Of a stretch of 64,000 nucleotides of DNA, positions 13,547 to 22,704 are shown one piece after another. How positions within the stretch are numbered: the stretch's first letter is position 1; each line of letters starts with the position of its first letter. The position numbers and the translations under genes were made by a program. Where the stretch lies: assembly GCF_000004825.1 (NCBI RefSeq), contig NW_008805063.1, positions 62,857-126,856 of the forward strand. The letters run 5' to 3'. Below the pieces are notes generated by a model that ran no database searches, had not been told where the DNA came from, and worked only from the letters and a program-made list of their open reading frames with translations. This stretch comes from Heterostelium album PN500. Lineage: Eukaryota > Evosea > Eumycetozoa > Acytosteliales > Acytosteliaceae.

Positions 13547-14872
13547 ATGTCTTCATCATCATCATCAACTTCCATTGAGAAAGTAACATCGAGAATTCAA
13601 AACTCATTATTTGTACCTTTAGATATGGAACCAAACAAGACTGCCGCTCAAGTAGATACCACTACTTCGCTCTTTACCAATGTACCATTGGCACCGGTCG
13701 ACCCAATTATCGGTGTCAGCCAAGCCTACAAAGCCGATCCATCACCAAACAAGGTCGATGTCTCTGTCGGTGCCTACCGTGACGAGCAAGCCAAACCATA
13801 CGTCTTGAAGTGCGTGCGTGCCGCCGAGGAGCGTTTGCTCGGTGCCACCAAAGAGTACTTGCCAATCGACGGTATTCCAGAGTTCAACTTGGCATCGGCT
13901 CAACTCCTCTACGGAAAGGCAATGAACGGACAAGAGAAGCGTATGGTCACCGTCCAGACACTCTCTGGTACCGGTGCCGTGCGTCTCGGTGTCATCTTCA
14001 TTCGTAAATACTTGCCAGCCGGAACCACCGTGTACGCCTCGCGTCCAACCTGGGTCAATCACCACAACATCTGCAAGGAGTCCGGTGTGCCATCCGCTGA
14101 ATACACATACTACGACAACAAGAACAACTGTCTCAATTTCGAGGGTATGATCGCCGATATGCGTGCTGCCCCCAACGGATCGGTTTTCATCTTGCATCTC
14201 TGCGCTCACAACCCAACCGGTTGCGATCCATCCAAGGAGCAATGGGGAATCATTGCCGACGTCATGGCCGAGAAGAAGCACATTCCATTCGTAGATTGCG
14301 CCTACCAAGGTTATGCCAGTGGTGATTTGGACAACGACGCCTACTCTGCCCGTCTCTTCTTTGAGCGTGGATTCGAGATGTTCTCCGCACAATCCTACAG
14401 TAAGAATTTCGGTTTGTACGGTGAGCGTGCCGGTGCCTTGACAATTGTCAGTCACTCTGAAGCCGCCATCCCAAAGATGCTCTCACAACTCAAGATGGAC
14501 ATTCGTGCCATGTACTCATCGCCACCCACTCACGGTGCTCGTCTTGTGGCCACCGTCCTCGGTGACCCAGCTTTGCGTGCACTCTGGATCGACGAACTCA
14601 AGCAAATGTCCGGTAGAATCTTGCGTGTTCGTAAGGAGCTCTACGACGCTTTGGTCGCCCGTAACGTACCGGGTGACTGGTCACACATCGTCAAACAAAT
14701 CGGAATGTTCACCTACACTGGTCTCTCACCAGCTCAAGTCGAATACATTGTAAAGAAATATCACATCTATTTATTGGCCTCTGGTAGAGTTTCAATTGCC
14801 GGTCTGAATAGCAAATCTGTACCATATTTTGCTGACGCCATCGCCGATGCCGTCAAAGTTCACCCAAAATAA
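13547..14872 (+). CDS. Aspartate aminotransferase (class I, PLP-dependent)
   Basis: Single exon, 441 aa from the ATG at 13547 (the upstream open frame has no ATG). Fold type I aminotransferase: NVPLAPVDPIIGVSQAYKAD, VDVSVGAYRDEQAKPYVL, SGTGAVRLG, HNPTGCDPSKEQW, then the PLP lysine, Lys286, in QSYSKNFGLYGER. It interconverts aspartate plus 2-oxoglutarate and oxaloacetate plus glutamate. The N-terminus is Ser/Thr-rich with few positive charges, so cytosolic is more likely than mitochondrial, but I cannot decide. Codon use is notably richer in G+C than in neighbouring genes, which suggests high expression. It looks complete and intact. Confidence 0.93.
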   Translation: MSSSSSSTSIEKVTSRIQNSLFVPLDMEPNKTAAQVDTTTSLFTNVPLAPVDPIIGVSQAYKADPSPNKVDVSVGAYRDEQAKPYVLKCVRAAEERLLGATKEYLPIDGIPEFNLASAQLLYGKAMNGQEKRMVTVQTLSGTGAVRLGVIFIRKYLPAGTTVYASRPTWVNHHNICKESGVPSAEYTYYDNKNNCLNFEGMIADMRAAPNGSVFILHLCAHNPTGCDPSKEQWGIIADVMAEKKHIPFVDCAYQGYASGDLDNDAYSARLFFERGFEMFSAQSYSKNFGLYGERAGALTIVSHSEAAIPKMLSQLKMDIRAMYSSPPTHGARLVATVLGDPALRALWIDELKQMSGRILRVRKELYDALVARNVPGDWSHIVKQIGMFTYTGLSPAQVEYIVKKYHIYLLASGRVSIAGLNSKSVPYFADAIADAVKVHPK

Positions 14873-15038
14873 ATTAAAACAGCAAAAAAAAACAAACAAA
14901 CAACAAATACAAATACCAAAAATTTTCAAAATAAAACATGTTCAATATATAAATATATATTTAAATGCAAACAAAATAAGAAGTATCTTTACACATTTAT
15001 TTATTATAAACTAAACTAAACTAATAATGATGTTTTCT

Positions 15039-15673
15039 TTAACTTTTATACTTTCTAAAAGTTAAAGAAACACGTCTACCATTGTTCTGTGACTTGATAC
15101 CATGCTTCCAAACATATCTAGCATCATCTTGAAGTACTAACAATGATCTTCTTGGTAATGGTGTTTCAATTTCAACTTCATCCTAAGGATATTCATACAT
15201 AAAATAGATTAAATTAGTACTAATCTTTCTAAAAAAACAAAGTCGAGCACATATTATATCTTTACCTTTATAAATACCATTTTCCATTCTGATAATATAC
15301 TTAGACTTACAACGGTCGACTCCCAGTCGGTAACAGAATCGATATGAGGTTGAATCTTTTGGTTTTTATTGTATTCGTTGATTATCACTTGGTCAAAGGT
15401 GAACGGAATGACTGGATCGCTGAGTTTGGCAAGTCTGTCAATTAAAAAGTTTAGAAACTCGGGAATTGGAGGTGTTGTAGGTGCACCTTCATCATTCAAT
15501 TCATCGACACCCCTCAACCTGTAACAATAATGATAGCCATATTGTTGTGTTCGTCTTGCAATCTCACTCGACCAATCGTACCTATCGATATTCTCTATCA
15601 ATGAGTTCTCTTCTTGCTCGGTGATAAAGTTTTCAATCAATCTTAAACCATCAACATCTTTGATATTTGACAT
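15039..15673 (-). CDS. AlkB-like 2-oxoglutarate/Fe(II) dioxygenase (ALKBH8-like catalytic domain)
   Basis: Two exons, 15266-15673 and 15039-15182, phase 0, 183 aa. The double-stranded beta-helix residues are present: iron ligands His110 and Asp112 (QPHIDS) and His163 (VWKHGI), and the 2-oxoglutarate-binding Arg region RRVSLTFR at 172-179. The stretches SLSILSEWKMVF and PLPRRSLLVLQDDARYVWKHGI resemble the AlkB domain of ALKBH8 more than that of nucleic-acid repair AlkB. There is no RRM or methyltransferase domain, so it is a stand-alone AlkB domain. Expected activity is oxidative demethylation or hydroxylation, possibly of tRNA; the substrate is unknown. It converges with the aminotransferase gene, with 166 bp between stop codons. 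Confidence 0.82.
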
Positions 15674-16274
15674 TATTTATCTTGTTATATATATAATATG
15701 TAATAATGATACTGTTTAAACAATAATATTCTTTTAGTTTTAATATTAACGCCATTATTTAACAATTAAGTTTTAATTATAACATGAAATTCCAAGAAAA
15801 AATTAAGATTTAGATCCCACTTGAAAAAATTACGAAAATTACATCTTTTCATGTTGCCCAGACAAAGACAAAATATATAAATAAAGAAGGAATTCTAAAA
15901 AGTTAATGATCAAAAATATACATTTCTTTTCGAGAGTACGAATAATGAATATTTTTGATTATTACACAATAGAAATCTTCAATTAACTTTTCGATTTGTT
16001 CAAACTAACGAATTTCACAAGTGTAATCATAACAACAGATCTCTCTGTTTCGTCTAGTCTTTGGGATTTGAGATACTGAAAACCAAATATGACTTTTACC
16101 AAAAAATCTTAGATAATTATAAATATTTAAAAATTTTAATATGATTTTAGAAGAAGTTAGATATTTACAAAAAAATCAATGATTTTTTTTTTTGTAAAAC
16201 CACTCTTGTTACCATCTTAACTATAAATAGTGAGTGCACTACAATTTGTAAAAAGGATTAATAGATAGGTAGAA
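15674..16274. other. Divergent promoter region
   Basis: AT-rich 601-bp spacer between the AlkB-like gene (minus) and the secreted-protein gene (plus). A TATA box lies at its right end (separate entry). No coding or RNA signal seen. Confidence 0.6.
16222..16229 (+). promoter_or_regulatory. TATA box upstream of secreted-protein gene
   Basis: TATAAATA, 45 bp upstream of the ATG at 16275 and preceded by a T-rich stretch, the usual layout of dictyostelid promoters. Confidence 0.5.
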
Positions 16275-16850
16275 ATGAAAAATATATTATTAGTTTTAAT
16301 TGTATCCTCAATGTTTGTGACATTATGTTACTCTCAAGATACTTATTTTGTGGTGCAAACATCGATCAATAGCACATGTCTCAGTTTAGATTGTATTATT
16401 TCAACTGTTTACCAAAGAGTAGATCATTGTGACGGTGGAAAAGTATATTCGTGTGACTCGAGCGTGGCTATGGGAGCGGTCACCACCTATTCCGATTACG
16501 ATTGCCAAGGCGAGGTTACCAACGTCGCTAAATACCCACTGGGCCGCACTGGAAACTTGCTAGTCATGTGCTCTCCAGAGGTCTATACAAGTTCAGATTC
16601 GATCGACATGCTCTATTACAACTCGACTACCGCCGACTGTTCCGCCGCACCCTACTACGCAGTCTATATATCAACTGGTGTTTGCAACAAAGGTGTCATC
16701 AATACTTGTAATGAAAAGACTATAATCATCACCAAGTACGAGAATCTCGATTGCACTGGTGTTATCGCTTCAACCTCATCAAGATCATTAACACCAAAAT
16801 GCTCCACATTCAGTGGTGGTTCATTCCAAAGTTTTTGCACAACACAATAA
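16275..16850 (+). CDS. Small secreted Cys-rich protein, unknown function
   Basis: Single exon, 191 aa. It has a clear signal peptide (MKNILLVLIVSSMFVTLCYS) followed by a mature domain with about a dozen cysteines and two similar halves, in each of which a C-x-x-G-x-V/I-x-x-C motif occurs (DGGKVYSC and NKGVINTC). This looks like an internal duplication of a disulphide-stabilised unit. Such small secreted proteins form large dictyostelid-specific families. I do not recognise the function. Confidence 0.8.
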   Translation: MKNILLVLIVSSMFVTLCYSQDTYFVVQTSINSTCLSLDCIISTVYQRVDHCDGGKVYSCDSSVAMGAVTTYSDYDCQGEVTNVAKYPLGRTGNLLVMCSPEVYTSSDSIDMLYYNSTTADCSAAPYYAVYISTGVCNKGVINTCNEKTIIITKYENLDCTGVIASTSSRSLTPKCSTFSGGSFQSFCTTQ

Positions 16851-17488
16851 AGTTAATAAAAGTAAAATCACCACCCATGATTAATTAATTTAATTTATCA
16901 TCAAAAATGAACCTCCATTACCCTTATTCGATTATCTTAATTACAAAAGTTGAACTTTCCACCAAAGTTATGTTCTTAAATAAATTAGTAAGTCAAGTAA
17001 TAAATTTTTTTTTTTATTATTAACATTTTTTTAGAATTTAAATTTTTGAATTTATTTAACTAACATTTTAATGTTTTTCTTTTTTAACATCAACACTTGA
17101 AAAATTATAAATAATATTACTTTGCATACAAAAATAAAATAAAATAATAGTTCTATTGATTTTTAGAACCCACCACGGGAAATCTCCACACCTAACCTTT
17201 TATAATATTTTTCTCAAGAGAAAAAAGTATAAACAAAGTTTTCTTGTTTTGTTCTCTAGTTTTTGTTTAAGCTTAAAATAATGCATTATTCAAAATTGAA
17301 ATTGAACAATTCAGAATCAGAATTATTAATTTTGGTAAAAGAGTTTCGCTGTATACAAATCACTTATATAATTCAAAATTTCAAAAAAAAAAAAAAACAA
17401 CAAGTAAAAAAACAAAAAAATCCGATTTTTCAATTTCATTTTTAAACAACCAATTAATTGCAATTTGCAGATTTCAAAATTTAAAGTA
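16851..17488. other. Intergenic region and 5' UTR of the ABCF gene
   Basis: AT-rich. A TTTGCAG shortly before the ABCF start codon (near 17465-17470) could be the acceptor of a 5'-UTR intron. No coding signal seen. Confidence 0.5.
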
Positions 17489-19408
17489 ATGTCGGAGGAA
17501 GAAAGAGGAGAAGTCGTATTGGTAGGAGAGTTTTATATTAGTGAGAGTGACACCAAGGTTCTGAGTGCTAAATTCGTTGGACTTGCTGTCGATGATCGTT
17601 TGCTGCTCGAGAATGCATCGTTCACACTGATGCGTGGTCATCGCTATGGCCTGATCGGTGAAAACGGTACCGGTAAAACAACGTTGCTACAGGCGATACG
17701 CGCACAAATCGAGCAGGAAGATTCTAGTTTCGTTGTACGATACGTTGGTCAAACCGATGCCGAAGGTAGTGCCGATATCAAGGAGAGTGTACTGGATTAC
17801 TGTGCACAGTCCGATGCAAAGCGATCGGCACTCCGCAGAGAGATGGATGAACTGGAGTCACAGGACGCATCGAGCAGCGACATGGAAGCGATCTGCGAGA
17901 GAATCGGTGAGATCATGTTGGAGTTGGAGGAGCCCGACGATTCCAAGGAGCGTGCGGAAGCGTTGCTCAAGAAACTAGGTTTCCTAAAGTCGATGAGAGA
18001 CGGATCGGTATCTGCGCTGTCAGGAGGTTGGCGTGCAAGACTCGAGATGGCATTGGCGCTGTTTGCCGAGCCAGAGATTCTCTTTCTGGACGAGCCAACC
18101 AATCATTTGGACTTGCATGCCGTATTCCAATTGGCATCGATCCTTAGGAACAACCATCAGAATATGACAGTGATCGTAGTTTCGCATGATGCTTCATTCC
18201 TGGATTTGGTTTCCACTGATATTCTCTCGATCAATGGATGTATGTTACAGCAAATGGCTGGAAATTATTCGGCATTCGAGGAGAAGGCTGCCGAGTACAA
18301 GCGATTCCACGAGCATATCTATGAGAACAGAGTGAGAGAGGAAGCAAGACAGAATGCCAGTACGGCACAACAAAAAGTGAGCGCAAAGAAATCCGGTAAT
18401 GACAAGGCGATGAAGGCTGCCGCTTCCAGGGAGAGAAAGACAAGTAAACGTGTAGGTCTCTACCGTGAGGATGGAAAGAAATTCAAGCTGAATTCAGTAA
18501 AGACATTGTCGGAGGAAGCTATTAGATTGCCATCGAAAGCAGCGCCACTAAAGAGACAACCAGTAACCAAGATAACACTACCACAATCACATAAACTATC
18601 GGGTGGAGCACGTGGAACTATAGTGGAACTGCGGACTGTCACACTGCGCTATCCCAATGCAACCAAAGACTTGCTGGCCAAGGTAGATCTATCGATTAGT
18701 GCTGGCGATCGTATTGCCCTCGTCGGAAAGAATGGAGCTGGTAAATCAACACTGCTGCGTGCTCTCTCTGGGAATCCACTGCCAGCCAATGTGACCGTCG
18801 GTGAAATTAGAAAACCCGGAAAGATTGCAGTTGTAGATCAAAATCAATTGGCTTTGCTCGACGGACATCTCGACAAGTCGTCGGTTACTTTTCTGCGAGA
18901 CAGACATCCTGGATACTTTGAGACTGGCGACGAGACTGGAATACGTAAGCATCTCGGTCAATTCGGATTGATGGGAGACACTCCACTTCTGCCGATATTG
19001 GCTCTGAGTGGAGGTTTGCGTGTTCGTTTGGTACTGGCGGATCTGTTTGCCGATAGTGTTCCACCCGATTGTTTATTGCTGGACGAGCCCACCAATCATT
19101 TGGACGGTGAAACCATCGCTGCTCTGACAGCGGCACTCAAGACATTCACCGGTGCAGTATTGGCTATAAGTCACAACTGTGCTTTTCTCTTGGAGGTTTG
19201 CAAGGATCTCTGGATTTGCGAAGGTGGTGCCATTACCATCAAGAGACAAGTCGATGGTTGCACATTCCTTGACAACTTCCGTGTCTATGCAGAAAAGATT
19301 GTACCGGCCACAGAGAAAGATGCACTACAGGACATGTTGAGAATTCGTGCAGCAAGAGCAACCATTGTAGTTCAACAAGCAGGTGCATCAACAAGTTTGC
19401 TTGTCTAG
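17489..19408 (+). CDS. ABC-F family ATPase (two nucleotide-binding domains, no membrane domain)
   Basis: Single exon, 639 aa from the first ATG at 17489. Tandem nucleotide-binding domains: Walker A GENGTGKTT at about 57, signature LSGGWRARLEMA and Walker B LFLDEPTNHLD; then a charged linker (about 260-370) and Walker A GKNGAGKST at about 413, signature LSGGLRVRLVLA and Walker B LLLDEPTNHLDGET. There are no transmembrane segments. This is the ABC-F architecture of soluble ribosome-associated ATPases (ABCF1-3, GCN20, New1/EF3 relatives) acting in translation or its regulation. Which of the ABCF subtypes it matches cannot be told by eye. It looks intact. Confidence 0.92.
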   Translation: MSEEERGEVVLVGEFYISESDTKVLSAKFVGLAVDDRLLLENASFTLMRGHRYGLIGENGTGKTTLLQAIRAQIEQEDSSFVVRYVGQTDAEGSADIKESVLDYCAQSDAKRSALRREMDELESQDASSSDMEAICERIGEIMLELEEPDDSKERAEALLKKLGFLKSMRDGSVSALSGGWRARLEMALALFAEPEILFLDEPTNHLDLHAVFQLASILRNNHQNMTVIVVSHDASFLDLVSTDILSINGCMLQQMAGNYSAFEEKAAEYKRFHEHIYENRVREEARQNASTAQQKVSAKKSGNDKAMKAAASRERKTSKRVGLYREDGKKFKLNSVKTLSEEAIRLPSKAAPLKRQPVTKITLPQSHKLSGGARGTIVELRTVTLRYPNATKDLLAKVDLSISAGDRIALVGKNGAGKSTLLRALSGNPLPANVTVGEIRKPGKIAVVDQNQLALLDGHLDKSSVTFLRDRHPGYFETGDETGIRKHLGQFGLMGDTPLLPILALSGGLRVRLVLADLFADSVPPDCLLLDEPTNHLDGETIAALTAALKTFTGAVLAISHNCAFLLEVCKDLWICEGGAITIKRQVDGCTFLDNFRVYAEKIVPATEKDALQDMLRIRAARATIVVQQAGASTSLLV

Positions 19409-20948
19409 TAGTTTTGTTATCAATATAAAGTTTATATAAATCAATAAAATAATATTTATATCATGATGATTCGTAAACTACACAAAAGAAAATCAATGGA
19501 TTTCTTATTTGTTTTAAAAAACCAAACTTTTGAACTATCAAATGTTCTAAAAATATTTATAGAAATTTGTAATATCAAAGATAAGTCCGTTATATTACAT
19601 AAATATGTTAATAATTAATTTCCTATTGCTTTTTGTTTTTATTTTTACTTGGAAAGATAGATTCTATATTTTAGACTTTAAAACAATGTTTTTTAAAAAG
19701 ACCAATTGATTATTTAAAAATTGTTATTGGTTTTCCTTTATTGTAATAGGGACTGTCATGTGACTGAAGAGTATTTCCGATTTGGGAAATATTAGTTTGG
19801 CCAAGGGAAGAAGGGGAAAATTCCATAGAAGTATAATTGTTTAATTTGATTACAAGATTGTTTGGACCAAAGAGATTTTGAATATGATCTTATAATTTAA
19901 TAGTTAGAATTTGTTTTGTTTATTTTAAATCCTTAAATATATACCTATTAACATTTTGATTTATTACAAATAATATTACAAGTAGTTATACAATTTAATT
20001 TTACAAGTTAAAGATATGTTTATATTATATTGATTTAACAATTAAAGATTCAATATTTATAGTTTTCATCTACAACTAATATTTTGTTGTATAATATGAA
20101 TTTTCAAAGATTTTTGAATTTTAGAATACCGGTATCTAAAAAAAAGGAGGACTGATCATGAACATTCAAAATAGATATAGTAACCTATAATCAGATCTTA
20201 ATTTGGTCGAATTTACAATTTTTTTTATTCAACTTATAAATTAATCACAGTACTTAAATTTTAACATATAAGCAAAAAAAACTGTTAACCACAGTTTTAG
20301 TGTTTAATTTAAAACTTTGATGATAAGGATCAAAATTTGAACTAGTTCTAAAAATAGATAATAAGTCTTGTGTGAATCATAGAGATAAGAAAACAAATAA
20401 TTTCTAATAAAATTTTGTATTTTTATGGTTTAAAACAAAAACTACCTTTTTATGATAGATTGATCGATCATATCTATTAGATCTACTATTATCAGTAGAT
20501 CTAGAGATGATTTGATACTTTTACAATAATTACTTTCAGGTGAAGTGAAAGGGAAAATTTATTGTAATGGATTAGAGATCATCTACAATATCAACTGTAT
20601 TTTCATATAATAGAATATTTTAATTTAAAGATCTTTAAATTAAGAATTTAGTTTCATTGATTTTAACCATTTGTTTTTTAGCGATGAAAAGATTTGTAAA
20701 ACTATTTTCTGAAGTTCATTCTAGATTTAAAAATATAAAAAACAATATTTATAAAAATATTAACCTATCTTCTATATAGAATAGTGGTTAAATTTTGAGA
20801 TATAAATATCAAAAATATGCAGAATTAGTATTATTATTAATATCTTATCAAAATAAATTCTTTCTAAATTATTTCTAGAAATCTTGTTTTTTTTAAAAAT
20901 TTTTTGCTTTATCTTGTCTTTTACTTGTTCTGAAAATTGTTAATAGAA
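19409..20948. other. Intergenic region (1.5 kb)
   Basis: AT-rich spacer between two plus-strand genes. It contains a small palindromic stretch near 20457-20470 (TTGATCGATCA) and otherwise homopolymer-rich DNA. No coding or RNA signal seen. Confidence 0.55.
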
Positions 20949-22469
20949 ATGAAAAAAGATATATATTTAAAGATATTTAACAATAATATATTAAATAAAC
21001 ATATTTTTAATAATGTATCTTTTATAAATAAAGTTAGATCTAGCTATGAACGTTGTAATTGGAAACAATTATTAGAATCACCTTATTTTATGGTTGGCAA
21101 TGGTTATTTCGATTTGCTAATGAATTACTTTGAGGAGAATAGAGAAGATCTCATTTCAAATGAGATAGAAATCGATTTCATAAAGCTTTTAATAATAGCA
21201 ATCAAAGTTGATCGATTCGATCTATTCGAGTATCTATGGTCGGAATTCGATTTCAATAGTAGAACATGCTATGATCAACAGAACACAAACGATGTTCTAG
21301 TCGAAGCGATCATATATAATCGAATGGACGTAGTTTCATTACTCTTTGAATCGGCGTCTTCACTGCAGAGCAGTGGCTTCAATTGGCACTATAAAAGAGC
21401 GTTCGAAGAATCACCGAAATCAAAGAGTTTGGCAATGCTAGAGTATGTCTCTGAGCAATTCGACTCGTACAACATCGTCAGCAAATCGATTCCAAAGGTA
21501 TTCGATAATGCAGCATCGGTTGGCTCGATAGAAATGATCGAATGGCTTGCAGAGAACAAACCACAACACCGACCAAATAATCTAATGTATCGCGAGGCAA
21601 TCATTGCCAACCAAATGGAGGTTGTCAAATACCTGTTGGGATTGGGCGACGAGGAAGATCGAGGAAGAGCTGATGGTAGATCGAGCACGGCCGTTTGCTT
21701 AGCGGCCGATAAGAATAACCTTGATCTATTGAAACTACTTCATCAGAATGGCTTTGAATTCAACAGTTCCACCTATTTCTATGCAATTAACAAAAATAAC
21801 TTGGAAATGGTTCAATGGCTGGCACAAGTACCAGCAGAATATCCAATCAACATTATTTTCTACACGATTAAATGTGGAAATCTTGAAATTTTCAAATGGA
21901 TACTTGAAAATACACCGTTTGTATGCGATGTCAAAGACATGGATATGGCCGCACAATACAATAGACTCGATTTTCTAGAGTATCTTCATGGCAAGGGTAT
22001 TTTGGTGTGTACCACCGATGCTATGGATCTTGCAGCAACCAAAGGCCACACCGACGTTGTTAGATGGCTTAATGAAAATAGGACAGAAGGTTGTACCGGT
22101 CTTGGAATCAGAGAAGCATTAACCAATGGTCATTTTGCCGTAGTTCAGTATCTATGCGAAAACCACATGATGGCATGCAACAGCTACGAATTGAGCACTG
22201 CTGCATGCGCCGAACAATTTGAAATATTCGAATGGCTACTATTCAACCGATTCGAATACCATCATAATCACTTTGAAATTAGTGATCCTCCAATGCATAC
22301 GCTATTCAGCAAAGACAAATATCAAATTGTTGAAAGGATATTGAATGAACGACCTACATCCTATGAAAATCTCATTCGATACCGATCGATAATTGAGAAA
22401 CTTTATAAAAATTCACAGCAGTCACTTGAAATACTAAACAAACACATATCAAATCACCAAAAAAAATAA
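20949..22469 (+). CDS. Ankyrin-type repeat protein
   Basis: Single exon, 506 aa, start at the first ATG (20949). The N-terminus (MKKDIYLKIFNNNILNKHIF) and the pattern IFNNV..I..VR are those of the large dictyostelid family of degenerate ankyrin proteins. At least ten helical repeats follow with the phrases MEVVKYLLGLG, LDLLKLLHQNGFE, LEMVQWLAQVP and TDVVRWLNENR. The role is unknown; such proteins are scaffolds. This family is expanded in lineage-specific ways. It looks intact and uses ordinary codons. It converges with the Fanzor-like gene, with 235 bp between stop codons. Confidence 0.82.
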   Translation: MKKDIYLKIFNNNILNKHIFNNVSFINKVRSSYERCNWKQLLESPYFMVGNGYFDLLMNYFEENREDLISNEIEIDFIKLLIIAIKVDRFDLFEYLWSEFDFNSRTCYDQQNTNDVLVEAIIYNRMDVVSLLFESASSLQSSGFNWHYKRAFEESPKSKSLAMLEYVSEQFDSYNIVSKSIPKVFDNAASVGSIEMIEWLAENKPQHRPNNLMYREAIIANQMEVVKYLLGLGDEEDRGRADGRSSTAVCLAADKNNLDLLKLLHQNGFEFNSSTYFYAINKNNLEMVQWLAQVPAEYPINIIFYTIKCGNLEIFKWILENTPFVCDVKDMDMAAQYNRLDFLEYLHGKGILVCTTDAMDLAATKGHTDVVRWLNENRTEGCTGLGIREALTNGHFAVVQYLCENHMMACNSYELSTAACAEQFEIFEWLLFNRFEYHHNHFEISDPPMHTLFSKDKYQIVERILNERPTSYENLIRYRSIIEKLYKNSQQSLEILNKHISNHQKK

Positions 22470-22704
22470 ACAATTTTTTGATATTAATGTTTGTTTGTGT
22501 TTTTATAAAATTTACTGTATTTACTTTTATTATTATTTTTGATTCTTTATTTTATTTTAGAATAGAGTTAATATGAAACTATTTTTTGAATGACAGAGAA
22601 ATTATGAAAAAAAAATGTGAAAAAAAAATTTAATTGAAGGTTAGTGTCAAAAATTTTTTCTAAAAAAAAAATAATTAACTTACTTGTTGTTAGAATGTAA
22701 AATT

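Noticed and set aside
13742-14455. 237-codon minus-strand frame
   Set aside because: Antisense of the aspartate aminotransferase gene; its length comes from biased codon use.
17263-17445. 60-codon open frame ahead of the ABCF gene
   Set aside because: It starts with TTG, not ATG, and has A-rich UTR composition.
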